60,000 nucleotides of DNA from Zygnema cylindricum (taxonomy: Eukaryota > Streptophyta > Zygnematophyceae > Zygnematales > Zygnemataceae): the NCBI GenBank assembly GCA_037447655.1, contig JBBHKE010002855.1, positions 99,001-159,000 of the forward strand, given 5' to 3'. The notes beneath the pieces are model-generated. The model was not told where the DNA came from. It did not search any database and was given only the letters and a program-made list of their open reading frames with translations. The position numbers and the translations under genes were made by a program. This document shows positions 45,201 to 56,596 of this stretch, in pieces; position 1 is the stretch's first letter; every line of letters begins with the position of its first letter.

Positions 45201-47893
45201 CAAGGGAGGAATGTTGCCCAACTGACAGATAGCCACCTGGGACATGGAGACAAAGACATGTTATTGTTAGCACGCTATGTTAAACATTGTTTTTTCGTCA
45301 TGAATGGAAGAACCAAAATCATCATCAGAAGTTTTCCTGTTCAGTTAAGACAGAAACTGAAAATACAAGAGAATAGGACATATTCACCAGAAGAACAAAA
45401 AACACACATTATATTGTGTGACTTTTTGTTGGTCCAGTTTGGTATCCACGAACAGGACCAACACATCATCAACCTTGAACAAAAGGGATAAGCAAAAAAG
45501 ATATAAAAAAACAAAAAATACCTTTGCCGCAAGAGTAAAATCTCCCAAAGAACAACGTCGAACCACAGCTCCTGATGCTCCTCTCCCAATTTCCTCGTGC
45601 ATAATTGGAACCGGAAAATGGCCATCAGAAAAACTATCAACAACATATTGAGGCAAATCCATACTCCTCAAGGGAAGGTACCTGCATTAAGAAAAACATC
45701 CACACAGAATTAATTCCAAAGTACAAAAAGGACAACAAGGCAAGCTGTAAGGCTGAAAAACCTAAAAAACAATGGATAAAACTATGTGTCATATGTGTGG
45801 CCTATTATTTGCACACATATTTTGGAACAGACCAAACTATTTCCCCACCAATGCTCTAAGTCTGGTCAGACTGATAATGATGAATGGAAAAACGAAGCAT
45901 CAAGTACAAGCGGAACGATCATGCATACTGTGAGAGAGCCGCGTTTTGCTTAGCTGAAACCCTTACAAAAACAAAAAGTTGACATGAAAAACTATTCGCG
46001 TTGAAGTTAGGGAAAAAGTATGTGAAAGAGAAGGACATACCTTGCAATATGACTAGGATCATCCTCTCGCTCGAGGGCATGAGGCCTACAGACATCTACA
46101 GAAAACCGAACAGTTCCTGTTGGTGTTTCCGCCAAAATTACATTCCAAGCATGTGGTATATTATCCATAAACCCTCGAACGAGTTCACATGGGATGACGG
46201 GCTCCGCTCGATCACATAAGTACTGCACCACATACGTACACGTGTAAGTAGTGCATCATATAAGTAAAGTATTGCATCATAAGTATTGCAGTATTCCATC
46301 ACATAAGTATCATAACATAATGCGGAACGTTGCACTACACAGCCCATCGCTATTAGAGTTAATCAATCTGGTTCAAGTGAGTTATTGCAAACTTACAGTT
46401 AACAACACTATTCAGTTAGATGGCCCATACTGAGGAGCATTGCAACATAATTTAGCGTTGTACACTCTAAGAAATTAACGCTGATGTTTCACTACTTCTA
46501 ACAGCAATGCGTGGTGTAATGAATGTTTTGTGATAAATTATAAATTTGATACACATCAACCATTAAGTTAATCAAAAACACTGGAAACGAAGTCCCACCA
46601 CAACTCACCGAGTATCAGGAACTACAGAATCCACGAGTTGTGAAAGTCAATATCTTGCCCCTATTGAACCCTGGTCCTTAGTCCCTAATTGATCCTTGAT
46701 AGCAACAAACAAAAACACTCACCTTGTACAAAATGGCTCGATGTCTGCAAATTCCATAGTTAATCGCACCGATTGGAATCACATTTGAACCCAACTGCAT
46801 TCTCAAAAATCTTACAGACTCCTCACACATGCTCTGTACACTCGGTATTGCAGACAATAACGAAGCTCCACCTTCTCCTCTCCTGGTAACCAACCTCCTA
46901 CTTTGAAATCCACAAGTACAGCCAGGGAGTCCCCTTGCTGTCATAGCATTTTTACTCTCATTTGAGGGATGTTCTTCCCTCGGACCTTTTCCAAGTGCAG
47001 AAAGTCGGGCACATTTTGTATTCAAACTTTTATCACTTCCTCCAAACCGTTCAGATACAAAAATTGCCAGCATAGTTGCCCTTTGTTTTACATCATTTGT
47101 TCCGGGACAATATCCACCATTCAGAAAATCCATCGCTTGACTAATAGTCACATCCAATTCCTCATCTCGAGCCCTAGAAATCACAACCATCCAATCAGGA
47201 CTGAAGTCTATGTCTCCCCAAAAAAAAAGTTTGTGCAAAATAACCCCGGTTCCCCCTTTCTCTCATGTTATCTAAGACATCATATAAACAACATCAAATA
47301 AACATCGCATGTGTCCTTCCCAAACGCAACAATAGTTCACTTTTTTTTAATTTTCCTTTTCTCCTTTTTCTTTTTCTGAACTTTGACAGAATGGAACTCT
47401 TTGTTAATCAATACTCGCTAACAGCCTTCCAAAACAAAGCAACAACAAGAGCTCCCCCCCACTTCAAAGACTTAACTGATTCTTCCCAAACGGTGTTTGA
47501 CATAAAATTCTGAGAAGAGCATAAAAGTAAATGTTTTTGAAAATTAAATTCTTACCGGTCAACAACCAGAATTTCTCGAGGATCCGGAAGCATGCCCTCC
47601 TTCTCCCAAAACTCCAAAGGTTTAAATGGCCGATGTCTACCCGCATCATAAAATCCATCGTGGAGACGATCTTCAAATCCACAAAAAGACTCACGATAGT
47701 ATTTGTACGAAACATCAGAGCTACTCAAAACCCAACGCCTTCGCTTATTTGGTTTAGGGTTTTTGTCCACATCATATCCTTGTCTCCTTCCAAGCTGAGT
47801 GACTGGCTTGACTGTCAACTCATTTCGAATGTCCTGGTTGCAATCATTGCTTCTGCAAAAAAAAAAAAAAGTTCCTCGGAAAGAGAGAGAGAG

Positions 47894-47933
<40 letters not shown>

Positions 47934-50900
47934 CCGAAAATTACTATAAATAATAATCTAAATTACTATAAACATTCATTTCAGCAAGTGTATGAGATAC
48001 ACAGGCTAGCATATAGTTCAGAAGTTCTGAATCAGTCTGTAACTCCTCTAAATGGCCACTATCGCCTCAGTATGGTCAAAGGTAATACACTAATAGTAAA
48101 CATCCTGTTTAGATCCTAAAACGCTTTGGACACCTGTGCAATATCATTTTCCAGGCTACCTTTCATTACAGCGTGATCGCTGTTAGGATTAACAACACAA
48201 ATTTGGCGCAGGTATTTCTGGCCCTTGAACATAAAATAGCATTAACAACACTAGTTTTTTTTCCTTAAACCTAATTTTGGGAGTCGTTGAAAATCATCCA
48301 TTGCTCAGACCTAAATTGTAATTAACAACACTAAAATCAATCCCACGCTATATATTTCCTTACCGCTAATAGCGATTCACGGTGTTCACTGACAAAAGCC
48401 TTTAAAAATTTCTTAAGCTTTACTGACCTGCTCAACCTTAGGCGCTCCTGCCTTGCTTCCCAGTGCAAATTATCCAGAGAATCTCCTCCAGGTGGTTTCT
48501 GTCTCAACCGTCGGACTGACCAATACCAACACCAAAAACAGGTGATAAAAGCCTTAAGTTCAGTAACAGTAAGAAACTTTCCAGCAACTTTCCAGCTTAG
48601 AAGCTCCACAAAAGACGCGCAGAATCATGTGAAACTTCCTGTATAAAAAACTCTCACGACATAATGAATCGCATACACATACAACTCTGAAACTGTGCAA
48701 TATCAAGAACCTTTGCAGAAGACAAAACACATTTTCACCATCATTAGCATGAATTCTGTCAGCAAATTTTTACTTGCGTACTCCCTGATTCACCTAAGAA
48801 GCCATTCACCCAAATCTGATTCAAACATGAAGTGGATCACAACAATGGTAATGAATATGAGGTTCCAATCTGACAACAGACAAGCTGAACCAAAGAAAAA
48901 GTGGAATTAATTTTTCAGATTAAAAAAAACAAAACCAAGAGTACTTCACCAAAAAACATGCCTATAGCACCCTTGCGACCCTCGAGCTGCTGAACCAAAC
49001 AAACTGCTATGAGTTTCAGACAAAAGAATCAATAACAAGAGTACACCGTGTATCGCTATTAGCAGTAATGTTTTCTTCACCACTTAAATTAACTTTTCAC
49101 CATGCAACTTTGGTTTCCAGACCGTCAATCGGAAGAGTCAGATTAAAAATCTGGTAAGTGTGCATGGAGGAAAGTTGATTTAAACGGCAAAAAAAACATT
49201 AACGCTAATAACAATACACGGTGTACTTCACCAACACATGCCTAAAGTGCCTTACTTCTTCCGATCCTCGAGGTACATTTCGGGCTTGAAAGTCGACTAT
49301 CCTCCTTACTCTCCGACACATCACTGCTTTTGTTGCCAAGCCTCAGCCAATCGTTGCCTCCAATATTGCAATTTATCCAAACTGGAATCGCATCAACCTT
49401 GCCAAACTTGTTGTTCTGCAATAACCATGCCCAATAAAAAAGAACCAAACTAAAGAGCAAACTGAGAAAACAAGTTCAAATACGCACCTTCAGAAGTTTT
49501 GAGCAGTAACTGAGTGACTTTTCAGCTTTCTCTAACAATCGTTCAAATGACCTCGACAAAAACCTATCCCTTAAAAAAGAGGATTAAGAGACATGGCAAA
49601 ATTGTCGTACGTATTGTATATATGAGACAAGTTCTACATGTGAGTGAATGACAAACAGACAATAATGTGAGTAAAAGAAAAAAAATCCCAGACAAAAAAA
49701 GCAAGATACTAACAGAAATATACATTCACTCACAAAAACATGACAAAATTCTAATGCAGTAATCCCTTTAGCAACTAACTTCCCTTCATTCAACAAGAAA
49801 GAGCTGGAAAGGGAGACTTGAGATATAGAAACTGTTTTTCCCACAAACTACAAAACTTTTTAGGGTTTTCTATGAAAATTTTGGTTTCTTACACCAAACA
49901 CACAAATTTCTTCTCTTACCTGAGCATTCAGTGTGGTCAATGATGTCATTGATGACAGATCCAAACCCTGGAATGATGTAAGCTTATTATTGGAAACGTC
50001 AAGGCTTCTAAGTTTTAAAAGCTTAGCGAGCCCGGAGGGAAAACAATCGAGATAATTATTTGACAGATTCAAAGTTGACAGTGCCGTGAGATTTGTAATA
50101 TCTCCAGGCAAAGTTGCCAGGCTATTGAAAGAAAGGTCCAATTCCTCCAATGACGTAAGTTCTCCAACTTCAGCTGGTACAGACCTATCGATACCCCAAA
50201 AAAGAAAACAAAAAAATTTCAGGACATAGTACCACCCAGTTACAACATATTACAGTAACAAAATGTAAATTGGTGAAACCTAAAAGTCCAATAGACCTTT
50301 CGTATCCATGCTATACGAACATATGCAACCTTCACAATAAACTGAAAAAGGTAAAGCTCAAGTTTAAAGTTAAAGGGAAGGGAGGTAAAGGCCATCTTTT
50401 ATAGCTTTAGAAAATGCAAAGACAAGGAAAAGACAAAAGCTCAATACTGCAATTACTGAATAACAATCTCAATATTTTTACGACTGACTACGTAGTCAGT
50501 TCATGCCTACCTTTGACTTATATTCTGATTGCCTAACCTGCCGGTTGATTTACTCGAAACGAAAGCTAAAAACACTTCCATATATATAGACGGTATAATT
50601 TCTACAATCGACAATGCAGAAAAAAAATGGACAAAGATGAGCATTTCTCCCAATTACACAAACAAAGTTATTATGACCTGTATACCTCAAATGCGGTCAA
50701 ATTTCACAACTGCAAAGGCTCTTGCCTTTGCTGTTCATTTCCAACTAAGGAAATTTCAACATTAAAAAGTTCAGAAAAAGCACATAAAGAGTGGGCGAAA
50801 AAGTGGCGAATCCAAAAAAAAAAAAAAAACACTCACGTGAGGGAAAAGTGGCAAACAGAAAGCTTCTTCAAGAGTTTTAACTGGCCAATGTCTTTAGGAA

Positions 50901-52003
50901 AGAAGCCCCGCGAAGGCCTCAATGGGACTTGATGAAGCTCCAGAGCCTCAGAAGAGGGCAAATCCAAAAGTGAAGATGAGTCCGACTTTACGAAAATTTC
51001 TCCCCATTTTGTCAACTCTCCCACTTGGGCAGGAAGGAGAGCTTTCTGCAAGGCGAACAAATAAAATATTCCAAAAATTGGAAGAAATTAGAATGAATTT
51101 GAAGTGGAGGTGAAGGAAGCAAGGAATCTACAGCTCAAAGAGAGAGGAGGGGAGAGGGGACCAAAGGAGATGGGGGGGGATGGAGGGGGGGAGAGGATGG
51201 TGAGGGGATAGGAAAGGAAGAGGAGGGAGAGAGAAGGTGAGAAGGAGAAAAGACAGGGAAAACGTGAAGGAGCGAAAACAGGTAAAAAAGGCAAGTACGA
51301 GAGGGGAAGAATGGGCAAGCAAGTGAGGAGGAGAGGGGAAAAAGGGAAATAGAAAGGCAGAGAGGACGAAGGGGAGAGGTGTATAGGGAGGTGAAAGGGG
51401 TAGACAGAGGAATAGAGGAAAGAGAACAAATGCAAAAGACAGGATGCCTAAAAACTGCTTTACGCCAAATGGCGTATAGGAACCATTTCAACAGAATAGG
51501 CCCAGAGAAAAAAGATAGGGAGAGAAAGGGAGGAAGAGATAAAACTCGAGAGCACACAAGAGAGAGAAAGAGAGAGGAAACGAGAAATATTTTAAGTGCT
51601 TAAACGGAGACTGTAAAATGAGAGAGAGAAAAACATTCTGCAACTGTGGAATCACAGATCAAAAGAAGATGTACTTATTAAAGTATTGCTTTTCTATTAA
51701 GGATGTTGACTGAGATAAATGAGCTTTTTAATCACAGGTGACTGAGACAGAACTATTGCAGTGGTTACAATATGGAGGGGGAGAGGGAAAGGGAGAGGGA
51801 CAGTGAGAGAAAGAGTCGACAAGACTATTTGCAGCACTTATGATAGTGACAGACAGAGGAACAAATTGTTTTAAAATGATACTTAACTTTAATCATGAAG
51901 TCAATTTTTCAGATTCTCCCTAAAACTGCAGGGAGAAGTGACTTATTGCGCTAAAGAGAAGGCAAAAAAATACAAAGAGCGCATGCAAGGGGGGTGTGGG
52001 GGG

Positions 52004-52075
<72 letters not shown>

Positions 52076-53475
52076 CAGAGAGATACAGAGAGATAGAAAG
52101 AGAGATGGAGAGAGAGAGGAAGAGAGGGGGGGAGAGAAGTGGAGAGAGAGAATGAGAAAGAGGGGGGAGGAAGAGGAAGAGGGAGAAATAAGGAGAGAGA
52201 GAGTAGGGGAAGGGGAAGAAGAAGAGAGGGAGAGAGAAGAGGGAGAATGCGGGAGGGGAGGGGAGAAGATGGAGAGAGGGAGTGAGAGAAAGACAGAGAC
52301 ACAGAAGGGAGGGAGGGAGAGTGAGGGAACATGGGATGGACGAAAGAGGTTTGAGGAGTGGGAAAGAACCTGCAATTAAAATCCCGTTCTCCCAAAGTAA
52401 AATAGTAAAATAGAGTTATTTGAGTAAACCCTAAAAGAACTAAAAACTTCGGGAAAACAAACCGTGACGAGTAGATTAGGACTTGACCTTCGCCTTTGGC
52501 AAAAAAAGAAAAGGAAAGAGAAAGAAAGGAAAAAACCGAAAAGTGAAAGGAGTACAAGGAAATAAAATAAGAGGAAAAACGAGGAAAAACGAAGAAAAGA
52601 AAAGAAGAGAATCAGAGGAAAGAAAAGTAAAGAAAAGAAAAAAGAAAAGAATAGAAGAGAACAGAAAAGAAGAGAATAGAAATGAGGACAAGAAAAAAGA
52701 AGAGAAAGAAGAGGGTAAATAGAAGGAAAGAAAAGAGGAACCGGATGTCTGTGGATGCAGAAACCCTAAAATCCAAGTGTTCAAACAGTTGATCTTCTTG
52801 CAATGGAAGAAAAACTGAACATCAGTTGCTACTGTGTGACTATCAGCCACGCACCTGGTTAGAAAATAACTTCAAAACTCTCAAATTGACGAATCTTCCA
52901 ATAGCTTCCATAGAAGCTGTAAAGGATTTGTTGTAAAGATACATTTCCTTTGAAGAAGGATGAGAAATATTTGAACCATCTTGTGAAAAATTATCATTTA
53001 ACAAAACTGAAACATCGTTTTCTCCAGGTGTACTATCCACTATTTCATCCACTGTATCTGGTTTTTCTTCAAAATCAGAATCTCTTCCTACATTATCTCC
53101 CCTCTCTCCTCTCTCTCCCCGAAGGCCCCTTTCACTTCTCTCCCCTCTCTCACCTCTCTCGCGTCTATCGCCTCTCTCTCCTCTTTCACTTCTCTCGCCT
53201 CTCTCTTCTCTATCTCCTCTGTCTCCTCTCTCTCGCCTCTCACCTCTCTCTCCTCTCTCTCCCTGCTCTACAATCCCTTCCTCTACGCTGATATTCCCAT
53301 CCCCTCCTCCGTCCGTATCCTCTGTCTGTACGGACATCTCGTCCGAGAGAGACTCGTCCGCCTTCATCGTCCCTGCTGAGGATTTTGATTCATGGCTGCC
53401 ATCATTTTCTTCTACCAGCGTCTCTTCTACCACTCCGGAAGAATCTTGGTCGTCCATGGCTGCCATGGACGCCAT
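42285..53475 (-). CDS. LRR - EDR1-type domain - protein kinase gene, 13 exons
   Basis: Exons: 53475-52855, 51045-50837, 50184-49920, 49415-49256, 48515-48428, 47852-47556, 47200-46723, 46222-46041, 45681-45522, 45236-45057, 44659-44312, 43667-43566, 42902-42285. All join in frame at GT-AG sites, giving 1235 residues. Residues 1-190 are acidic with RGER repeats. LRRs occupy about 195-400 (LEELDLSFNSLATLPGDI, LRSLDVSNNKL). About 560-770 is an EDR1/CTR1/ARMC3 peptidase-like domain (YGICRHRAILYK, 695-706; HAWNV). The kinase spans about 795-1080: GRGASG (799-804), Lys820, HRDIKSAN (920-927), DFS (945-947), APE (981-983). A Ser-rich tail follows. The order is that of plant LRR kinases related to Raf-type CTR1/EDR1, cytosolic by lack of a signal or membrane segment. 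The DFG glycine is replaced. Start: first ATG of three in frame. Confidence 0.87.
46338..46516. mobile_element. TA-target MITE in kinase gene intron (between exons 7 and 8)
   Basis: Starts CACAGCCCATCGCTATTAGA after TA (46336-46337) and ends AACAGCAATGCGTGGTG before TA (46517-46518). The ends are imperfect inverted repeats. 179 bp. Confidence 0.65.
48169..48384. mobile_element. TA-target MITE in kinase gene intron (between exons 5 and 6)
   Basis: Starts CAGCGTGATCGCTGTTAGGA after TA (48167-48168) and ends GCTAATAGCGATTCACGGTG at 48384. The following two bases are TT, so one target copy is mutated. AACAACACTA-type sequence is repeated inside. 216 bp. Confidence 0.6.
49044..49223. mobile_element. 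TA-target MITE in kinase gene intron (between exons 4 and 5)
   Basis: 180 bp, TA on both sides (49042-49043 and 49224-49225). Ends CACCGTGTATCGCTATTAGC and GCTAATAACAATACACGGTG are inverted copies. This is the cleanest member of the family and defines its ends. Confidence 0.8.
51996..52330. repeat. (GA)n microsatellite and GA-rich tract in kinase gene intron 1
   Basis: A pure AGAGAG run spans about 52008-52070, with impure GA-rich sequence to 52330. A similar purine-rich block is at 51120-51440 and an AAGAA-rich block at 52490-52740. Intron 1 (52854-51046, about 1.8 kb) is mostly such sequence. A further (GA)n run is at 47886-47932 in intron 6, between exons 6 and 5 on the plus strand. Confidence 0.85.
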
Positions 53476-53708
53476 TCGTCAAAAGATACACCGTCGCCTC
53501 TTTGGCAACTTGACCACTAGACTGGAGTATGTTAGAAGGCGACCATGGCTGCCGAAATGTCAACGTCCAAAAGAAGAAAAATCTTCTGAACTGAACTGAA
53601 CTGCAATACAGTTACATGCTGATGTACGGATAGTTAATAAAGAGCGAGATATTACGAACTTGCTATTTGTGATTGGCTATACTGTACTGTTAGTACAGTA
53701 ATGTACTG

Positions 53709-53784
53709 CATAGATGTCCCGTGCGCATATTACGCACGGTATAAACCATAGATGTCCCGTGCGCATATTACGCACGGTATAAAC
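53709..53784. repeat. Perfect 38-bp tandem duplication with hairpin, upstream of the kinase gene
   Basis: Two identical units, 53709-53746 and 53747-53784. Each starts CATAGATGTCCCGTGCGC and holds the stem CCGTGCG/CGCACGG around CATATTA. The units lie 234-309 bp upstream of the kinase gene ATG. They resemble 19033-19070 and the ends of 54070-56374. Confidence 0.85.
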
Positions 53785-54007
53785 TAACGAATACTACGTA
53801 CGGTACGCATCAAACGCTTTTGAAAAGTTAATAAAATGCGTACCCTGCTTTGTACCCGTACATTATTTTTACATTCTCAAATAGAATTATCCATACTATT
53901 TAGAAAAGCCCTAATTCCTAATTAGAGTAAACGATTTCTTCGAAAATTTCCAAATTCCCAATTATCGTAAACCACGCTAATTATTCGTGTACGCTAAAAA
54001 AACTTCT

Positions 54008-54031
54008 ACGCTAATAGCGATTGGCGGTGTA
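54008..54031. repeat. Solitary MITE end
   Basis: CGCTAATAGCGATTGGCGGTG followed by TA has the right-end sequence of the TA-target MITE family. No left partner is visible upstream. Confidence 0.45.
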
Positions 54032-54098
54032 CAGTACACTAGAAATGCACATAAACATAGGGAATTGATCATAGATGTCTCATTCGTACGGATTTTGA

Positions 54099-54295
54099 CA
54101 TTTTTACGAAATCTCGTTATTTTATTTAAATTTTGAACCTTTCGTAAAATGCGTAACCTTTTCGTACGAACTAATTGTACAATAATGATGTACGGAAATA
54201 CTCAAATAAAGGTTGAACGTACACCGTGAATCGCTATTAAAGCTAAATTCTATTTTGGGTTAAAAGCATAACGCCAACAAAAAGTCAAAAACTAA
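54099..54295 (+). repeat. 197-bp segment A, duplicated at 55678-55874
   Basis: Both copies start CATTTTTACGAAATCTCG and end AAAAACTAA, with very few differences (for example GAACGTACACC versus GAATGTACACC). Each includes the MITE end GTACACCGTGAATCGCTATT. Copy 1 runs into a Harbinger insertion; copy 2 runs on without it. Confidence 0.9.
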
Positions 54296-55075
54296 GGGTG
54301 TGTCCCCATGTACTTGTAACTTAGCGAAATTACTTTGTATTTTAGCGCGGATCCGCCGGACCCGGTGTTCAAGTGTCCCTATGTCTGTAAGGACGAAATC
54401 GTAACTTACGCTTGTGACGATTGTATACGTCGACAGTACCTGTGACGGTTGTCAACGTCTACAATCTGTGGTCGCACGTTGTTTTTTGTACCTGCGTGTG
54501 ACGTCGCATGTCTTACCGTGACATTGTAGACGTAGCGCCTTCCAGCCTGTGCAATTTCACGGTCGAAGAAGATGCGCTTTGTCTTCGCGTCGCCTGTCCG
54601 CTCGACGTGAAATGGCATCGGAATTTGAAGACCCCTGCAAAAAAATAAATCCGTATTAGACGAAAACGGACAAATCCAAACAAATTGTGTACTTATCTTT
54701 GTCGTATTAGAACGCAAACGGACAAAACATAGCGAACTATGTACTTTTCTTTGTCCTTGGAAATCGTAGGATTTTTGTCGAAATTTACGGCACGTGCGAA
54801 AGTATGTTCCTATTTGTCAATCGAAAAATCCTAATTTTAAATCACATCGCGCATGTGTTTTAAAGATAAGGTTGAAGATGACGTTTTTTGTCGTCGAAGT
54901 GGGTCGAAAAGCACAAGACGACAAATTTTCGTACATCCTAAGTTCAGGGATGACGCAAATTGTACTCTACAAATTTGCGATTCCCTCGTACGGTTGCAAC
55001 TTAGGCAGTACGGCGCTAAGTTTTATAGCAAAACGACAGGAAAAAACCCTTACTTATGCACATGGGGACACACCC
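54296..55075 (+). mobile_element. Harbinger-like non-autonomous element, complete
   Basis: 780 bp. Ends GGGTGTGTCCCCATG and CATGGGGACACACCC are perfect inverted repeats. TAA flanks on both sides (54293-54295 and 55076-55078). A 3-bp TAA/TTA target and GGG-starting ends are the signature of PIF/Harbinger and Tourist elements. No transposase. The uninterrupted site exists at 55872-55874. Confidence 0.88.
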
Positions 55076-55104
55076 TAACGTAGTCTATACACACCAAACA
55101 CTAA

Positions 55105-55677
55105 GGGTGTGTCCCCATGTACTTGTAACTTAGGGAAATTACTTTGTATTTTAGCGCGGATCCGCTGGACCCGGTTTTCAAGTGTCCCTATGTCTGTAAG
55201 GACGAAATCGCAACTTACGCTTGTGACGACTGTATACGTCGACAATACCTGTGACGGTTGTCAACGTCGACAATCTGTGGTCGCACGGTATTTTTTTGTA
55301 CCTGCGTGTGACGTCGCATGTCTTACCGTGACATTGTAGACGTACCGCCTTCTAGCCTGTGCAATTTCACGGTCGAAGATGAGGCGCTTTGCCTTCGCGT
55401 CTCCTGTCCGGTCGACGTGAAATGGCATCGGAATTTGATGACCCCTGCAAAAAAAAAAATCCGTACTAGACGAAAACGGACAAATCCAAACAAATTGTGT
55501 AATTGTCTTTGTCATATTAGAACCCAAACGGACAAAACATAGCGAACTATGTACTTTTCTTTGTCCTTAGAAATCGTAGGATTTTTGTCGAAATTTACGG
55601 CACGTGCGAAAATATGTTCCTATTTGTCAATCGAAAAAACCTAATTTTAAATCACATCGGCATGTGTTTTAAAGATA
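55105..55677 (+). mobile_element. Harbinger-like element, second copy, right end lost
   Basis: It starts GGGTGTGTCCCCATG after TAA (55102-55104) and follows the first copy closely for about 570 bp. It then breaks at 55677 into the second copy of segment A. Its right terminal repeat is absent. Confidence 0.85.
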
Positions 55678-55874
55678 CATTTTTACGAAATCTCGTTATT
55701 TTATTTAAATTTTGAACCTTTCGTAAAATGCGTAACCTTTTCGTACGAACTAATTGTACAATAATGATGTACGGAAATACTCAAATAAAGGTTGAATGTA
55801 CACCGTGAATCGCTATTAAAGCTAAATTCTATTTTGGGTTAAAAGCATAACGCCAACAAAAAGTCAAAAACTAA
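55678..55874 (+). repeat. Segment A, second copy, with empty Harbinger site
   Basis: It ends AAAAACTAACGTAG, the sequence expected at the insertion site at 54293 before the Harbinger element arrived. Confidence 0.9.
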
Positions 55875-56596
55875 CGTAGTTTATACACACGAAACACTAA
55901 ATTGGATGTAGAAGCGATACATGTTCGACTCTTGAACATGTGAGAACAGGTTCTCGCGATTCTCCCTCGTCTTTATGACTGGGATTCAAATCCGAGTGCG
56001 CTTTTTCGTGGCGACGCACTCAATTTCCCTTGTCGACGCCGTTACTTTGACACTTATTTTGTACGCCTGTACAATATTTTGAATAGTTTTAGTACGAACT
56101 GACAAAATTCGTACATTCCAATTTTTTAAAGCAGTCGAAGTTAGAGTAGCTAACGCTAATTAAAAAGTATGCGTATTAACGTAAAACAAAAATAAGTTTG
56201 ATTGAGTTGTAGTAGTATTTTCTATTAGATGTTTTTATATCTTATATTTTATTATATAGTCAAGGTCGGTCAACGTATTTTATAAAGTTTTGAATTTTGT
56301 TTCATGCGCATATTCGTTATCGTTTGGGCGTTTCATGCTTGCGTTTTATGCGCATGAGACATTTAACATCTATGGAATTGATCATGGCAGTGACTATTTT
56401 GGTTGCGCACAGTCACTTACGTCACTTTGAAAATTAATCAACAATCATAAATAGTGTAGCTTGATTTGGTCGCGCATGACGATTCGCATTTTTTTCATTT
56501 GGTTCCGATTTATATTTTTACGCCGGTCCATTTTATTATAATGTACACAGTTTATTTCGTTTCGTGCGATTTAATATGTCCGTACAAGACTTCTAA

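Larger units (their letters stand above)
54070..56374. mobile_element. DNA element with CATAGATG ends and 8-bp target duplication (hAT-like?)
   Basis: Left end CATAGATGTCTCAT and right end ATGAGACATTTAACATCTATG (56353-56374; five-base insertion in one arm) are inverted. GAATTGAT flanks on both sides (54062-54069 and 56375-56382). An 8-bp duplication suits hAT-type elements, but the terminal bases are not decisive. It contains two Harbinger-like insertions, a MITE-type end (two copies) and a 197-bp duplicated segment, and codes for nothing recognisable. Part (55930-56160) is similar to about 3880-4100. Confidence 0.65.

Noticed and set aside
49495-49575. Possible extra exon of the kinase gene on the minus strand
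   Set aside because: An open stretch has a donor, but no acceptor gives a compatible phase. Joining exon 49920 directly to 49415 restores a proper LRR (LTTLNAQ then NNKF).
51088-52557. Open frames on both strands rich in Ser/Leu/Pro or Arg/Glu
   Set aside because: They are translations of GA/CT simple repeats inside intron 1 of the kinase gene.
52843-53475. Collagen-like or structural protein
   Set aside because: The RGER/RGD repeats look collagen-like, but lack a G-x-y period over length. The frame continues by splicing into LRRs.
54406-55542. Open frames within the Harbinger copies (both strands)
   Set aside because: They lie inside a non-autonomous element, show no transposase motif, and reflect duplicated DNA.
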